From NCBI GenBank assembly GCA_949317995.1, contig OX439035.1, positions 82,275,959-82,339,958 of the forward strand: DNA of 64,000 nucleotides, in the 5' to 3' direction. Below, one piece after another: positions 31,536 through 44,586 of the stretch (the stretch's first letter is position 1; each line of letters begins with the position of its first letter). Both the position numbers and the translations under genes were made by a program. The DNA comes from Acholoe squamosa (taxonomy: Eukaryota > Annelida > Polychaeta > Phyllodocida > Polynoidae). The notes beneath the pieces are model-generated. The model did not search any database. It saw only the letters and a program-made list of their open reading frames with translations, and was not told the DNA's origin.

Positions 31536-34481
31536 TCTCCTATGATTAACGCGGTTCAGGAGCTCAATCTTTCGTCATCCAATACGGCGGAGTGGGATCT
31601 CTTATACTAGATTATGCCTCTTTGCTACTACTAAGAGTGTCAGAGTGCAGGGTGGTTTGTGTGGGGAGGAGTTGGGTGTCCAGAGTTGTCCACACCCTCC
31701 CACCTGACCTCCTTAATTCTATTCTAGTATCTGTGTCAAGGAATGTGAGCCCCTACATACTGGGGTTCACTCTGCCTGACTAGTTCATGCATGTATACAA
31801 AAACTATAAGAAGCATATTACCATTCATACTTTCCTATGATATGGTAGGTGTGTCCAGATGAGGACGGTACTAAGCTAGTGTGTTGTAATACATGTTCAT
31901 GTCATTTATTTAAGAGCAGTAGAGAGTCAACCAGGGGACTCCTTTTTCAGTTTGTGTTTAGGCTCTCATGCTGACTGGTGTGTATGTACCCAGCCCTATG
32001 GTGTATGAATACAGCTGTCTGTGGATTTTATTACTATTCTATTATTATTATTAGAAGTTTCAGTAAATCCTGAGAGGGGTATGGCTCAGTAAAGGGAGTT
32101 TGTGGTGGGTTCCAGGATTTCCTGAGGGGACTGGGTGTACACATTGAGTGTGGGTGGTGGCTCTGACTGGGTAGACTGCAGCCATACAGTGGGCTTGTTG
32201 GGGCCTATTATGAGTGAAGGACCTAACAAGGATATTGTACAAAGAAATGTATTTCAATGACAGTCATAACAAAAATTAGGCACTATAGAAAATGTTATTT
32301 TACTGAAAGAAAAAATATAAAATACTGGTAAAAAGAAAATCCTGATTTCAGAAAACTTCCTGAGGACTTTCATCACTGATTTATGCCGTAATTCATTACA
32401 AGGGAGACATATACTCGATTTCATATATTAAACTTCCAAACAATCATATCGTTCTCTTCATTTGTATGAATCTTCGTTGTTAATAGTGTATACCTTGTAC
32501 TACAGAATCTGAGTTAATTCTCCCAACCTCAGTGTTTATTTTTATCACCTCAACGTGGAGAGGCTGCTAGGACCTGCCCTTTCCCTCGTGTATACTATAG
32601 TTCTAAATTAGGCTCTGGATTTTCGTAGATCTTGTAGATGAAAGTGTTCTTAAAATAGACTTCCAGACTCATCAATTCGACTTCCTCCAGAGGGAAATGA
32701 GGAAGAAGTTTGAGTCCTAACCTCCCCCTCCAAGGGGTAATAACACCCCACCCTGTTACATCTGTAAGGTCCTCCGCCAAGCATTAAACGTAAAGCTGTG
32801 GGGATTAAGACGCGTCCATAATGGTATGACATTCCCCTAGCTCAATTGCTGGGGAATTTTTCCATTCTCTATTCAAAAAGAGTTCTTAGAATTTTAAATC
32901 CGCCTTAACTTAAACGCCCGGCGACAGGTTCACTCCGCCTCGGCACCCATGTCAGATCGCAGACACGCGAGGAAGGCAGTGCGGGGATTATTCATAATGA
33001 AGAAAAAAAAACAATGAAGACAAGTAGGTTAAAATATAACCACAAATTTCTTTAATTCATATTTACCTGCACGCTAGGATCTTTAGTTGGGGCCACACAC
33101 CTAAGCAGGGTGTTCAGAGAAACCTGCCCTCACCACTGTTAATGCTATTACGTCATGAGAATAAACAAAAACACAGGAAACAAAAGCTGTAAGAGGCAAA
33201 CGCGTTGGCAGCCACATCTCATACCCCCTACACTTAGACTCGATGTACACGAGCGTTGTAAACGCAAAAGCTTTCTGGGCCAGGCTTTTCGGCCCCGGCA
33301 CGGTGCAATGAAGTGTGGTAGGCTGATTTCCGGTTGGGTGACGCTGTACGACGTACATCAGGCGGTGTCGGCCCTCCTCGCGGGTCGTGTATCCACATAA
33401 GCGGCAGCCAACACATCACAGGCCCCGCCCATCCCCACCGACACAAACTCAATGTTTTACTCTAACCCAGTTCCTGCTTAAACTTCAAGCCAAAGCACAC
33501 TGAGCTGCTCTCAAAGGTCCTGTATTACCGATTAGTCAGCGCCTACAAGGAAACATCTATAGGCCGTGGTGTGCATAACAATATTCCTACAGAACCACGG
33601 AAAAGAAGCATAGGCCTACCGATAATTAGTGCGTAGGCCCATTCGTGTGAGTAAGGATAAGGCATTTTTTTCAGGTGAAATAGTTCTGTAGAATGTGCAG
33701 TTTAATGTCACAAACGTGTATTTCATTGGTGATTAGTATTTCCAGTCATGTTGGAGTGATAAACGCGTGGCCTTGAATTTAGTTTTCATTACCACTCCTA
33801 ACTCTCATATGGATTGGTAGAGGTAGATAAGTACACAGCAATATTACCCATGGCACTTTGGCCATTTGCTATCTTTATGGGAATCTAAATTACAGGTTCA
33901 GTACAGAACTGTAATTCCGATTTTTTTTTTATCTCTCCGACCAATGCCTCAATTTGTCTTCTGCTTGAGGACTCTCTAACGAGCCAGGGTCAACGACTTA
34001 AACACAGCAAAGTTCATTTGAACAAATATTTATATAGTATTTAACCCATATACCTGACTGTTTGTGATACTGTATACAAACGGGTGTCTTATACAGTTAG
34101 AGGGTTGACGTGTGCAATATCCAGTGTAAACCTGGGGAATATGAGTGAGCAGTAATTAAGGAGTTGGTATGGCGACATCGTGCTAGAGCAGCTCGACAAG
34201 TACGTAGACCATTGAGAACATGGTGGTGATGGTATCCTTAGCACCTGTAGGTAAGGTACTAAGTAGGAAAAGGTAAGAAGGACGTCGCAGACAGGGACTG
34301 TTCTCCATCTCTACATGGACGTAGAAGATAATGATGTATTGTACTCGTTACAATTGGTATTAATGTACAATGGTTCCACTGCTGGGCCCAAAGAAAAGGA
34401 CCACATTTCAGTGTACGGAAAAATTGTATGTTGTGCATTGAAGCACAGGTGGCTCAGGCTTGTTATATATTATGTCAATGA

Positions 34482-34510
34482 GACAACCGTCTTTAATTCA
34501 GACGGTTGTC
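34482..34510. repeat. 11-bp perfect hairpin
   Basis: GACAACCGTCT at 34482-34492 and its exact reverse complement at 34500-34510 are separated by 7 nt. A T-run after the stem is absent, and no gene ends here, so it is not called a terminator. Confidence 0.7.
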
Positions 34511-34787
34511 ACCGATCGCGCAAGATTATATAGGAACAAAGAGGGAAAATTTGCTCTCCCGCGGCAGGGGGAGGTAAGTCTATGGAGGACTGGATTGGAG
34601 GTTGTCTGTTATTGGCAGGGTTATCTTTTTTAAAATCTTAATTTTCTGTGAGAAAACAGCGACTTTAGAGAAATTTTTTTATTGGTATTGAAACTTCATA
34701 AAATTGGCAATACACAATATGACTTTCATGATAACAGATGGATAACTTCTATTTTTAAATAATATTTGAAAAAAAAAAAAAATAATA

Positions 34788-34848
34788 ATTTTTGGCGCGC
34801 CACCGCCTACCCGGCGGTATAGACTCAGGCAGGAGGCCTGAGCCAAAA
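34788..34848. repeat. Compact element with TTTTTGGC ends and two internal palindromes
   Basis: TTTTTGGC at the left and GCCAAAAA at the right are inverted repeats. Between them are ccgcctacccggcgg and actcaggcaggaggcctgag, both palindromic. It is about 60 bp. Confidence 0.55.
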
Positions 34849-35711
34849 ATCACTTACATAGCATAGCAACACACTGAATCACATATATAATTTAATCAAC
34901 ACTGTTGGGGGCCTTTTTTCAAAGAACAGGGGTGACTCGGTCAAGATGATGCAAACGATAGTCTATTAATTCAAACTTGAGTGCTCTTAGAATTGTGTTC
35001 CCCTGAATATTTGATACAGTCAATGGATATACCTGCCTTGCACAGCTCATACGCAGCATGTGATGCACATAAGACAAGTTAGATATATAAATGTAATGAA
35101 TCATATATAAACAAACAATTCTCCTCGAGTGGACCATGGATGGAATCATGAATAATAGGGCCCCAGCCAAGTACATATATAGGCACCAATAAAACTTGCA
35201 GCCCGTGGTCGATAACAGAAGACCGAGGAATGCGTGTCACATTGCCTACCGGTCACACCCATTTGGCTATTTGAGCCTGAAATTGTGTGTTTTCACAGAC
35301 AGGCCCATTTGTTTCATACTCGCCACGTGCCGTATATGGAGAGACAGAAGAAGCGAGGAAGTTTATAATGATTAGGCCACCTCCGGTGATTGTCCTATAC
35401 AAACTGTATATTCGAACAGCTTAAACAACGCTCTAACCCCTTTCCCCATTAATTATTAATGGGAGAGAGACGCTCAAGTCCAGTACCACTATTTTATAGC
35501 CCCCCCCCCCATCATCACCACCAATCTGCTACTGCTTCAGTCAGCATAACTTTATATCGACCAGTTACATTCTTATAAGTAGGGTGGATATTGCAACATC
35601 ACATGACCCGTTCTTATCACATATGACTTAACGTGTGAAGGCGCCCTCAAACACGATGAGAAGGTCTGAAGAGGTACCCACGTAAGTCATCTGATCCATG
35701 CAATGCAGCAG

Positions 35712-35848
35712 GTGGGGGGGGTTAGTGCATTGCGCTCAGCTGCTAGAGGGAGGCGGGATGAGTTCCGGTCCGGGCGTATATTTTTTTGCTGTGTCTACCG
35801 ATCGTGTACACATACTATGGCAGGCTTCGAGTCCCGGGGAAGGGAAAT
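35712..35848 (+). repeat. Possible tRNA-derived SINE fragment
   Basis: ggttagtgcattgcgctcag resembles a Pol III box A region. About 100 bp downstream, gcttcgagtcccggg differs at one base from the box B consensus GGTTCGANTCC. It is followed by an AT-rich tail. The cloverleaf cannot be completed, so it is not a tRNA gene. Confidence 0.35.
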
Positions 35849-35915
35849 AATTTTTGTTTTCAACTTGAATTTATTGATATTCTATTGATTATCTATTGAT
35901 ATTGTGTAATAAAAT

Positions 35916-36038
35916 AAGTAGTCAATGGATAATTCATGACCTGTGTGTGTTAGCAAAGGATAATTACAGTCGGACTACACCCTCGTGTAATTATCCTTTG
36001 CTAACACACACTCGTCATGAATTATCCATTGATTACTT
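35916..36038. mobile_element. Palindromic MITE with ~53-bp arms
   Basis: The arm at 35916-35968 (aagtagtcaatggataattc ... gcaaaggataattaca) is the near-exact reverse complement of 35986-36038, around a 17-nt loop. The whole would fold into one long hairpin. It is non-coding. Confidence 0.92.
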
Positions 36039-36809
36039 GTTCACCAACTGGGTGAGAGAACAAGGGAACGCACAATGTGAACCGTATACATTAGTTTGAT
36101 CAGCTTAATACACCAGATGACGCTGCAGTAGCCCTGCTGCTCACATGGGCATGTCCGGTATTTACTCCCAGGGCTCCATAGGGTTACCCTTTGTGCCCAG
36201 ACACCCCTCACAAAGATACCCACTTTCAATGTAAAAAGACCCCCCAGGTCTTAGAAATCAAAGCAGCACACAGAGAAATAATGTGTTTATGCCCACAATC
36301 AATATTGAAAGAAAATAGTGAGCCAAACATAAGGCAGACCATTACAAACATGTGGGTCTATAACAGATACTGGAGTCCAAGTCAGTCATGCCCCTGTAGG
36401 AGGAGTAAAGGGGCTTGGTCACCACCTGCGCCATCTGCTGTATCATAGCCAATGAAAGGGTTGTATAGTGTTAGAACTAAATAGACAACGGCTTATATAA
36501 TATATTATGGTGCAGGTTTGAAACGGTACATAGAGTCTTCACCGGTGGGGCAATTCTGTATTATCGCCCACCTGGGGAGTCAGGTTCCTGTCTGGCATAG
36601 TTTAATTTTCAAAACAATAGGTGTCTCTGACCTCCCTCTTTCTCTATGTGTGCTAGTGGTGCCCTCTAGGGTGAGGCCTGTACACTAGGCAGACCGGAAA
36701 CTGACTGTGTAAGGCATTATGGGATATCAGAGGTCCGACTATATACGTCTTATGCTTTTCCCCTTTCTCTCTCAATTTGTTTCTGCTATAGTTCTTTAAT
36801 AGTAAAGGT

Positions 36810-36885
36810 GAACGATGATTAGTTTTCGCCGACCATTTCTTCACGAGCGAGTGAAGAAACAGGAGGCGAAAACTCATCAGAGTTC
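36810..36885. repeat. Imperfect hairpin, ~35-bp arms
   Basis: The arm 36810-36844 (gaacgatgattagttttcgc ... tttcttcac) pairs with 36851-36885 with a few mismatches and a 6-nt loop (gagcga). MITE-like. Confidence 0.8.
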
Positions 36886-37371
36886 ATCTATACATTTATG
36901 TCAAGGTGTATAATTGGATAATTAACTAATATTTAATCAATATAATTGCAAAATTGACTCACAATCGATCGTCGTAGAAGCCCTATACCATCTTGGTTGT
37001 TTACGTTTTACCGAGGTTGCGCATACGCGGTGGGCATATGAAGTCATCATGCAGAATTGGCAGGGGTATTAAATGCAGGGGTGCAATACGGGAGGCTAGT
37101 GCATTGCCAATGGGGCATCGATATTCATGGTAAAGGTGCACGAGAATTGGTCTGACTGAGGTGTATCAATTCGAGTGCACCTTAACATTTATCTCATTTT
37201 GTTTATATATATTTATTTGACATAGAATTAGGATTTTATCATAGCTGTCTGACCATTTAGGAAGCTTCAGATGGCCGTGAAATATGGGATGGGGTTATTG
37301 CATGGGGGGATGCAATACGGGGCTCCTTGGCTAAACCTATGGAGCTGCAGTATTCAACTTGAGATAAATAA

Positions 37372-37393
37372 CCATAGTCCACTAGCCCTCTGT
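37372..37393 (+). repeat. Single arm related to the hairpin at 44503-44586
   Basis: ccatagtccactagccctct matches the 44503 arm (ccatagtccacttggcctct) at 18 of 20 positions, so the motif is dispersed. Confidence 0.6.
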
Positions 37394-38280
37394 CGCAGAA
37401 AAAATAGAGCAATTTATATCTATAGCGTAGGTTTGGTACCATCTTGTATACAAATAGGGCATGCTTTTGTGTTTTAATGTTATAGAATGTGTAATTACTG
37501 ACATATTTTGATTTATTGCTGACATGGTGCTGATTTTTGAAGAAGTTTCCGAGAGGGTGATTGATTTCTTCTTCCAGGTGGTATTTCTGAGCTACTGTAG
37601 TACTCAGTGTATATGGAGACCTAAGTATAAGGCACACCCCTACCTGATTTCCTATAAGGTACACCAGGCCCAGAATACATATTTTGCAAAACCCTATGAA
37701 TAAGGCTCAATGCCAGCCCGGGTGACAGTTGCGTGGGTGAGGTTCCTATCTAAAAGGCCAGAAAATTCATAAAAAAACACCACATACCAGCCTAGCCACA
37801 AGGTCACAGTTGCTCAGCATAGCAGTTTTGGATAGGTCTTCGATGAATACTACACTGTGCAATTTGCGGGCTGAACTGATACCATCAACAGGTCTGTCAC
37901 ATTCAGCCTAATTGTGGGTTCATTGTTCAGTAAGACTGAGGGCATGTCTACAAGTGTAAGTGCCATCAACAGGTCTTTCTAGGATGTATGTCATAGCTGA
38001 CTGCACATCTGATTGGCTGGCATGTTTGGAGGTGCCAGTCTGTCTGCTACAAAGACCAATAATGTCCTTGTGAAACCTTCTTTTCAACAACCCCTAAACT
38101 ACTTTTTCTGCATTCTTTATGAAAAAATAAAAGCAGCATAGAAACTGGTTATCTCTCTAGTATTCAGCATTGCAGTGATTAGGCAATATATCAATGAGAA
38201 AAGGTAGATGGAGGCGGATATAGAATGTTACATATTCAGGATTTAACACTGAGGTGAATGGCAGCGACCCCAACTACCAA

Positions 38281-38333
38281 AGGGCATACTTTTGTTTCTA
38301 ACATATAGAGTTATAGTAACAAAAGCATGCCCT
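38281..38333. repeat. 16-bp inverted repeat
   Basis: AGGGCATACTTTTGTT at 38281-38296 pairs with 38318-38333 with a single mismatch and a 21-nt spacer. Probably a small MITE. Confidence 0.75.
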
Positions 38334-41300
38334 AATTATTTAGTATTTGTATGGCTATAGATATCGTAATTGCTATAAGGTTATTTACTGATATTAAAAA
38401 CTTAATATTCGTACTAATAACCTGTCCCATATAATGCAATATAGTAACTTCCTTCATTCCCCACGAAAGTGTCACACTAGTAACCTGCACCCGCAAGTCT
38501 ACCGGGTAATTCATTTTCCTGCCTGCAAATTAGGCATCATTGTCACCATGGCAACATGGAGACCTAGTTCGGTTTCCTGTGGATAAATGTACGAAGCTCT
38601 GTGATTGGCTGATGTAACTGCTCACTTACCTGTCACAACTGCTCATAGAACCGTAATAGCTTGGTCTAGATTGCATTGCAAACAATTATTTCCCAGGAAT
38701 ATTATATTGGTGTCACGTTAGGCCTAGAGATGGATTATGCACTACACCTTACGCTAGAGGAAGAATAGACATAGACATGTATTGACAGTAGGCCTACCCT
38801 AGTTTTTTACTATCGGGTTTGAAACCAGGGACCTTTACCCAACATACAGAGGCTTTGTGTCTGTCTGTCGAAAGGTGTCCTTATGTACAGAAACAAAATA
38901 AACAGTGAGGCTGAACAATAGGTAATACACTATAGTTGATAGTAGTACTAGCGCACACAAGCATAAATGAAAGTCATTATTTTAACATATTATCGTCAAT
39001 AACTGGGGTTGGACATATCCTAGCAATAGGTGATAGATGATATCCTCCGTAAAACCCTAGTAAACAGGAAAGGAAATAGTCCGCCCTTATTCTACTTGAC
39101 TTAATTGGCTGTTTCCGGAAAAGATACTGGTTAACTATTGAGGGACTAGTGCCATTATCCTGTGTGGAATAAGAAGCGGATGAAGCTGGGAATCTTTCCT
39201 AGTGGCCACCGTTCCGCTGGTTTCCGACCTAATCACCCATAGACTGCTTGTGGTGCAGTTAGATCTAATATCCACATGCCAAGGACAAGCAGATACCAGC
39301 CAGCCGCCTCAAGGATACAGGGTTGTCATGGTGATCACTCAGTCTGGGTTATCCTTTTTATCTTGGTCAGGCCATATGTGTTAGACACTATTTAACCCAT
39401 GGTGCCACCATAGAACAAAAGAAGGAGTCTATTGCTCAGTCCAGAGAATATAGCCCATGTTCTATGGGCAGTCCAAGGTCTATTTCGCATCTTACCAAAA
39501 TACAGAAAATGCTCCATAACTACTCGGATTGTCAATGATTTGTCAATATGTTCTGACATTGGCATTTTTTTTGCATAATATCTATCCATCAAAATCGTTC
39601 ATATTCTGAACTTCATTTTTTATTACTTTGGGGCCACACCGGCTACAAACTGTAGAATTGGAAGAGACGTATTTGCTAGACTACTTGTCAACGCATCGAG
39701 ACAGTGGCCCCAGGGAATAACATATCGATTCTCATTGACACATTTGGTCTGAACATCCCCCTTCTTTCTACAAGACAAGGGCATATAGTCAGTTGTCTAT
39801 TTTAATACCTTGGTTAAAAGTCTCTACACATTGACAATATAAGGGATGTGAGTGGTGGCTATGCAAAGAACACACTGTGACATAGTAAGACCTGGCGTGA
39901 CTCTGTCATTGTGTCCATTCTGCCTGTAATTCCCATGCAGTACTGCCTCCTCGTCAGGACCGGTCATTTAATCAACCCCCATCCCAACCCTACCACACAC
40001 GCCAGTACCCAGGAGGCCTATCTGCACTCCCCCTTGCAGCAAAAGGGCTCTGTACGCCTGCTTCTTTATTGCCTACAGTCGTCCACTCTCTTCGTCGATT
40101 CTTTTCCGTTCAATATACCCCTCGATCCTATAACCTATACCACTTCTACATCTGTTCACCCTACTGGCTTCAGTCTGACCATTCTCCGAGGCTCATTATC
40201 TTCACATAATATATCTTAACGTCACCCTCAAATTCCTGCCTCATGACATATTGGAGCCAATTCCAGTGTCCGCAAAGTACCTGCCACACTGGACATTTTG
40301 GGCATAAGTCAAAAATTTCTGGTGTATAGGCAATTTCCACACAGCCCATCTTGGCTGGTGTTGAATATTTTCTTATTCTACAACATAAAACCCGTACTCA
40401 TTAAACTGTTAAATAATTGATTGCCTGATTCCATGTGCTTAATCAACCATAAAGGTATTCTTTTAGCATGTCCAATTCTAAACATACATACTACAGTTGT
40501 TTTGTTTTTTTGTCGTTGTTTTTTTATAAAATTGGCTGGTGTATGGGAAAATGTCCTGTGTAGTTGCCTTTGTCAGCCACCCAAAAAGCAGTAAAATTTT
40601 CCCACCTGCCCCGAAGGCACAGGGGCTGCCCGAGGCCCCTATAGGCTATACGGAGCCCATACAACTCCAGTTCTTGGGACACAATTTCATACTGTTGTAG
40701 TACATGTGTATAAGCAATGATTCTTGGGCGCAGCAGTGGCGTCATAGGAACCAGCGCGGCCCTTATCAGACTCATCTTCCCAGAGAAAAGAGTCCTTATG
40801 AAGGGTTAAATTTAAAAGGAAATGTACTAGAAAAAGGTGTTAAACCTCTTATCAGAAAAGATTTAGACCACCTATGGCAAAGTGCATTGAAAATTCTGAA
40901 AGATATTCAAAATTTACATCACGTATTTGATGCATTATTTTCTAATCTGAGTATTAGAAAAGGAATCAGCGAAAAATGTGACTTTATCTAGTACATTGGC
41001 TATGCCTATGTATTTTGACCCTTTGCAAGGTCATTAGCGACCAGGGTTCTTTCTGCTCCATAGAATAGACTAACCCCCTCTCCTCAAGTGCAAAAAGGGA
41101 AAATAGCGATGTTGGCACACAAGACAAATACAGTCCTATCTGTGGATAAGCTGCGAGCTAATTGTGTGTAGGGTGCGGCCATCAGAATGCCCTTATTAAG
41201 GTTGTTAATTCCGTCGTGATGCCGACTTGGGAGGTAACACAAACCGGCGGCACACAGCAAGTGGTAGCTGCGGCCCAGCGAGCATCCAACCCATGCCTTG

Positions 41301-42103
41301 TTTACGCCGGGCGGCGGGCCCCGATTCCCGTCTATAGGTTTATTAGGATCGTGAGTAGTACTCGCAAAATGTCGTCTGCCCCGGGCGCACCGACTGGTGC
41401 GCCGCCGTGCGGTCGTAATTGGAAAGACAATAATAAAGGGCGGCCATGTGCACCTCCATATCCAAAGGACTATGGGGGGCTGAGAAGACAATGCTGCCAT
41501 TACTGACAACAACCCTTCGGGACAGGCCATCTCCACTGCCGCCAGCCCCAGCAGCTAGAAGCCCTTGTACCCTTCGTCTTCGGTTATCATGGTCACAAAC
41601 ACTCTCCTCCTTTCCCGTTAATCATTATTGATTCATTGACGGCTCCAGTTGGCGCTACTTGTGATGCTATTATCGGTTTCTAAGGGCTTTCAAGTTGCTG
41701 GTGTTACACAAGCGTTTGAAGAATTAGTGCTCAATATGCACTACTGTGCATGTGTAGGAAAAACTATATACATTGTACATGTATTGGTACTCTTTAGAGA
41801 ACAACTCCCTCATTTCAAACGCCTAAACGTACCATTGCAGCGTATCGAGTGTACATGTGTAGTCCAAAATGGCAAACAGGAGGTCACTCTGTGGAGGTCA
41901 GCATTTGGCTCATCTCCTTCACATTCTTTTCTCATGCAGGGCCACGAATCGCAAAATATGATATAGGCCTACTAGTGGGTACGTGGGAGGGTGAGTATCG
42001 GGGTGCCAGCCGGGGACCCCAGCTGCACCCAAACACAGTATACCCATGCATACAATGTTCTGAGAGGGGCTGTATTGAAGGGATGTGATCCTGACTGGAA
42101 TAA

Positions 42104-42269
42104 TACATAAGCAAATGTCCATGACCAGGGAATAAATTTGCATCGTATTCACCGAGGTGAGGCTGTCCGTATTCAACGACGCCTTATAGGCGGAGTTGAA
42201 TGCGGACAGGCCTCACCAAGGTGAATACGATGCAAATTTATTCCCTGGAATGGACATTTGCATTTATGT
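42104..42269. mobile_element. Large palindromic MITE, ~80-bp arms
   Basis: The left arm starts acataagcaaatgtccatga and contains aataaatttgcatcgtattc. The right arm repeats these in reverse complement, ending catttatgtcatgg. The centre is near 42186 (gccttataggc). Only scattered mismatches occur, so the copy is young. A further ccatgacataa word lies at 42431 and a 10-bp hairpin at about 42350-42376, suggesting related debris to the right. Confidence 0.92.
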
Positions 42270-42276
42270 CATGGCC

Positions 42277-43896
42277 TAGGGGGTCATTTTGCCTTTAAAT
42301 AAAGAAAAACAACTCAGATCTGTTCAAAATCCAAGATGGCGGACACCCATTGAATACAGACACATTGTATTCAATGCCCCCCAGTGAATACGGCACTTCC
42401 AGTACTAATCTATAGTGACGGTCGTATCAGCCATGACATAAACTGTATTTCTCTATAGAGATGGCAATACACGCACAGTGTCGTGTCAAGTTCTAAGGGT
42501 TCACAGTCAGCACCCAGGACTATCGGTATCATACGTGTAGGGCATATCCATAGTGCTTAATATATTTGACTGGTACAGTATCCATCACCCCGTTTCCCTC
42601 CCCAATTAAAAGACCACACAGAAAAAAAACGCGGGCATTCCTAAATGAGTGGGATTAATGAAACTAAATTTCATTAAAGGGATGTACATATATACACGCC
42701 ATCTAGAACAGGCACAAAGAAGTATCCTTCTCATGAGGACATTGGTGGTCTATCAAGTTCCAATAACAGCACATGGTAATGGGTGTCGCCAAGGCGTTAT
42801 AAATTTATATCGATTCTGTATGAACTAATTAAAAGAGAAGTGGCTCACTAGCCACTGTATTCCTGCAAGTCTTATACCACAGATGGGGGTAGAGGAACAA
42901 CATAGCCATGGGTGCCCCACTGTCTCTATGGTAACGTCGACTGAACTACGTATTCTATGACAAGTTGAGTGATAACTAGAGCAGTTACTCTGAACGTGAG
43001 CTGCTCCGCCCAAGTCAGAGTAGCTCCAAACCACTCCCAGCGCCTATGCACGGAATGCTGATAAGGGAATCATTTATATACCCAGCGATGCAGCATTTAT
43101 CCAACCACTTGACCAAGATATGCCTATGCCGCTATTGAACTTCGTTAGTATATGTAAGCTGCTACTGGGTAGCTTTTGAATGCCCTACCTCCCCACCATG
43201 GAGACGCCTACATTCCAGACCGCTCAATAGTTAATTAGCATGCGAGCCCTTAATTGGCCCTAAATCAATTGCCGTTCAGGCGATCTAACAATTGTTTCCA
43301 ATGGTAGCGTCAATGACAACTCTAATATGATGAGCACTAGCGAAGAGCCTATCTACCCCCCCCCCTCCACCAATCCCAACAGAGCTGTTCAGTAGAGGAG
43401 AAAGCCAAAGAAGCTAATCAATTCATTTGTATTGCTCATATCTGCTCTCTATTTGTGTAGGCCTCTGTACATATAGACATGGGTAGTGTTCCCGATTAGG
43501 GGGTGTGACAGAAATATTGTCCCGTAGTTTATCATTTGTCATGTGTCTTTTTGGGCCAGTGGTATAATCTATGGTATAGATGCTGATTACATATATCCCC
43601 TGTGTAAAGATCTGCATGAGTATATATTGATTAGCAGTAATTGGTTCTGTGTAATATTCCTAAATCTCTTGGCAGCAGATGGAAGGGTGTAGGCGAATGT
43701 GTCATTTCTTGACCCATACATTGGTTATTCATTTGCCCAGTCAAAAGTACAACGCCTGGATTATCATCTGCAGCCTCTGAACCGAATGATAGGTTTGTGG
43801 TTGTGACAGTACAGATCGATTTTATGCACTGCAAAGATGCAACAGGAATCAGACTAAAAGGTAACATACGATGGAAATATTCTAGCTTCAGGGAAT
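42277..43896. other. No gene recognised
   Basis: About 1.6 kb. It contains GAGCTGCTC at 42998 and GAGTAGCTC at 43018 only 20 bp apart, and a C-run at 43358-43366. Nothing else was recognised. Confidence 0.45.
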
Positions 43897-44028
43897 CAGA
43901 GATGCCACTCACAGCTTCTCAAAAATTCGGAAATCCTCCTAATTTTCTCAATTTACAATAGGAAATACCTATAGGAATGGAAATAAAAATTCGGAATTCC
44001 TAAAAAGTTAGGAAAAGTGGCATCACTG
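43897..44028. mobile_element. Short CAG...CTG-ended MITE with gggaat flanks
   Basis: CAGAGATGCCACT at 43897-43909 and the reverse complement of the right end (CAGTGATGCCACT, 44016-44028) differ at one base. Both flanks directly outside are gggaat (43891-43896 and 44029-44034), a likely target-site duplication. Inside are further inverted words (ttcggaaatcct / aggaattccga). Confidence 0.82.
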
Positions 44029-44502
44029 GGGAATGAGCAATGAAATGCTTGTATTTGTGTCAAGTGACCAACAGTAGAGTCTGGAGTCCTCACCATCTTT
44101 TACAATATAATCCGCATTCTATCTTAGCAAATACTATTCCAGACTCCCAGACAACTAGGCTACTAACGCTGAGAGCAAGATCGTTGTGTCATGTAACAAT
44201 ATAGTAATTAACTTCAAGAATGGACGGTTCGTATCTATTAAATACATCCCTCACATACTCATTAATCATATATGACAGAATAGGTATAAATCACCCATGT
44301 GGTTCAAACATCATTAATAGGCATTAAGAATGACTAAGTGATGGGTGAGTTTACATCACCCGTACATCACTCATGTATCCAACACTTGTCATCGAGACTA
44401 GTAATGTAGACTAAGTGCATTTAATTCGTATTTGCAATACTCTTATTACTAAATTAGTGCTAACTGTGACGAGCGACTTTTTCGTACGGAGCACTATAAG
44501 GG

Positions 44503-44586
44503 CCATAGTCCACTTGGCCTCTGTCGGTCGATTGAGCCATAGAAATGCTACATAAAGTATGTCAACAGAGGCCTAGTGGACTATGG
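44503..44586. repeat. 22-bp inverted repeat
   Basis: ccatagtccacttggcctct (44503 onward) is the reverse complement, with one mismatch, of 44565-44586; the spacer is 40 nt. A lone related arm lies at 37372-37393. Confidence 0.8.

Larger units (their letters stand above)
31540..35700. other. No gene recognised
   Basis: About 4.2 kb. A CG-rich patch at 33150-33440 is open in several frames but matches nothing I recognise. Perfect small hairpins lie at 34482-34510 and 34790-34846. Two GAGCWGCTC sites occur (33502, 34186). Confidence 0.45.
36046..42095. other. No gene recognised
   Basis: About 6 kb with scattered hairpins (36810-36885, 38281-38333) and duplicated words around 37070 and 37290 (gcaatacgg contexts). 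The CG-rich stretch 41160-41510 is open on both strands (114 and 150 codons) but shows no recognisable family. Confidence 0.45.

Noticed and set aside
34482..34510. Hairpin as transcription terminator
   Set aside because: Intrinsic terminators are bacterial, and no gene ends nearby in this eukaryotic sequence.
41084..41536. Overlapping 150- and 114-codon open frames in a CG-rich stretch
   Set aside because: Open on both strands, no recognisable domain, and no match to the expected Cav1 N-terminus. Could be a CpG-rich regulatory patch.
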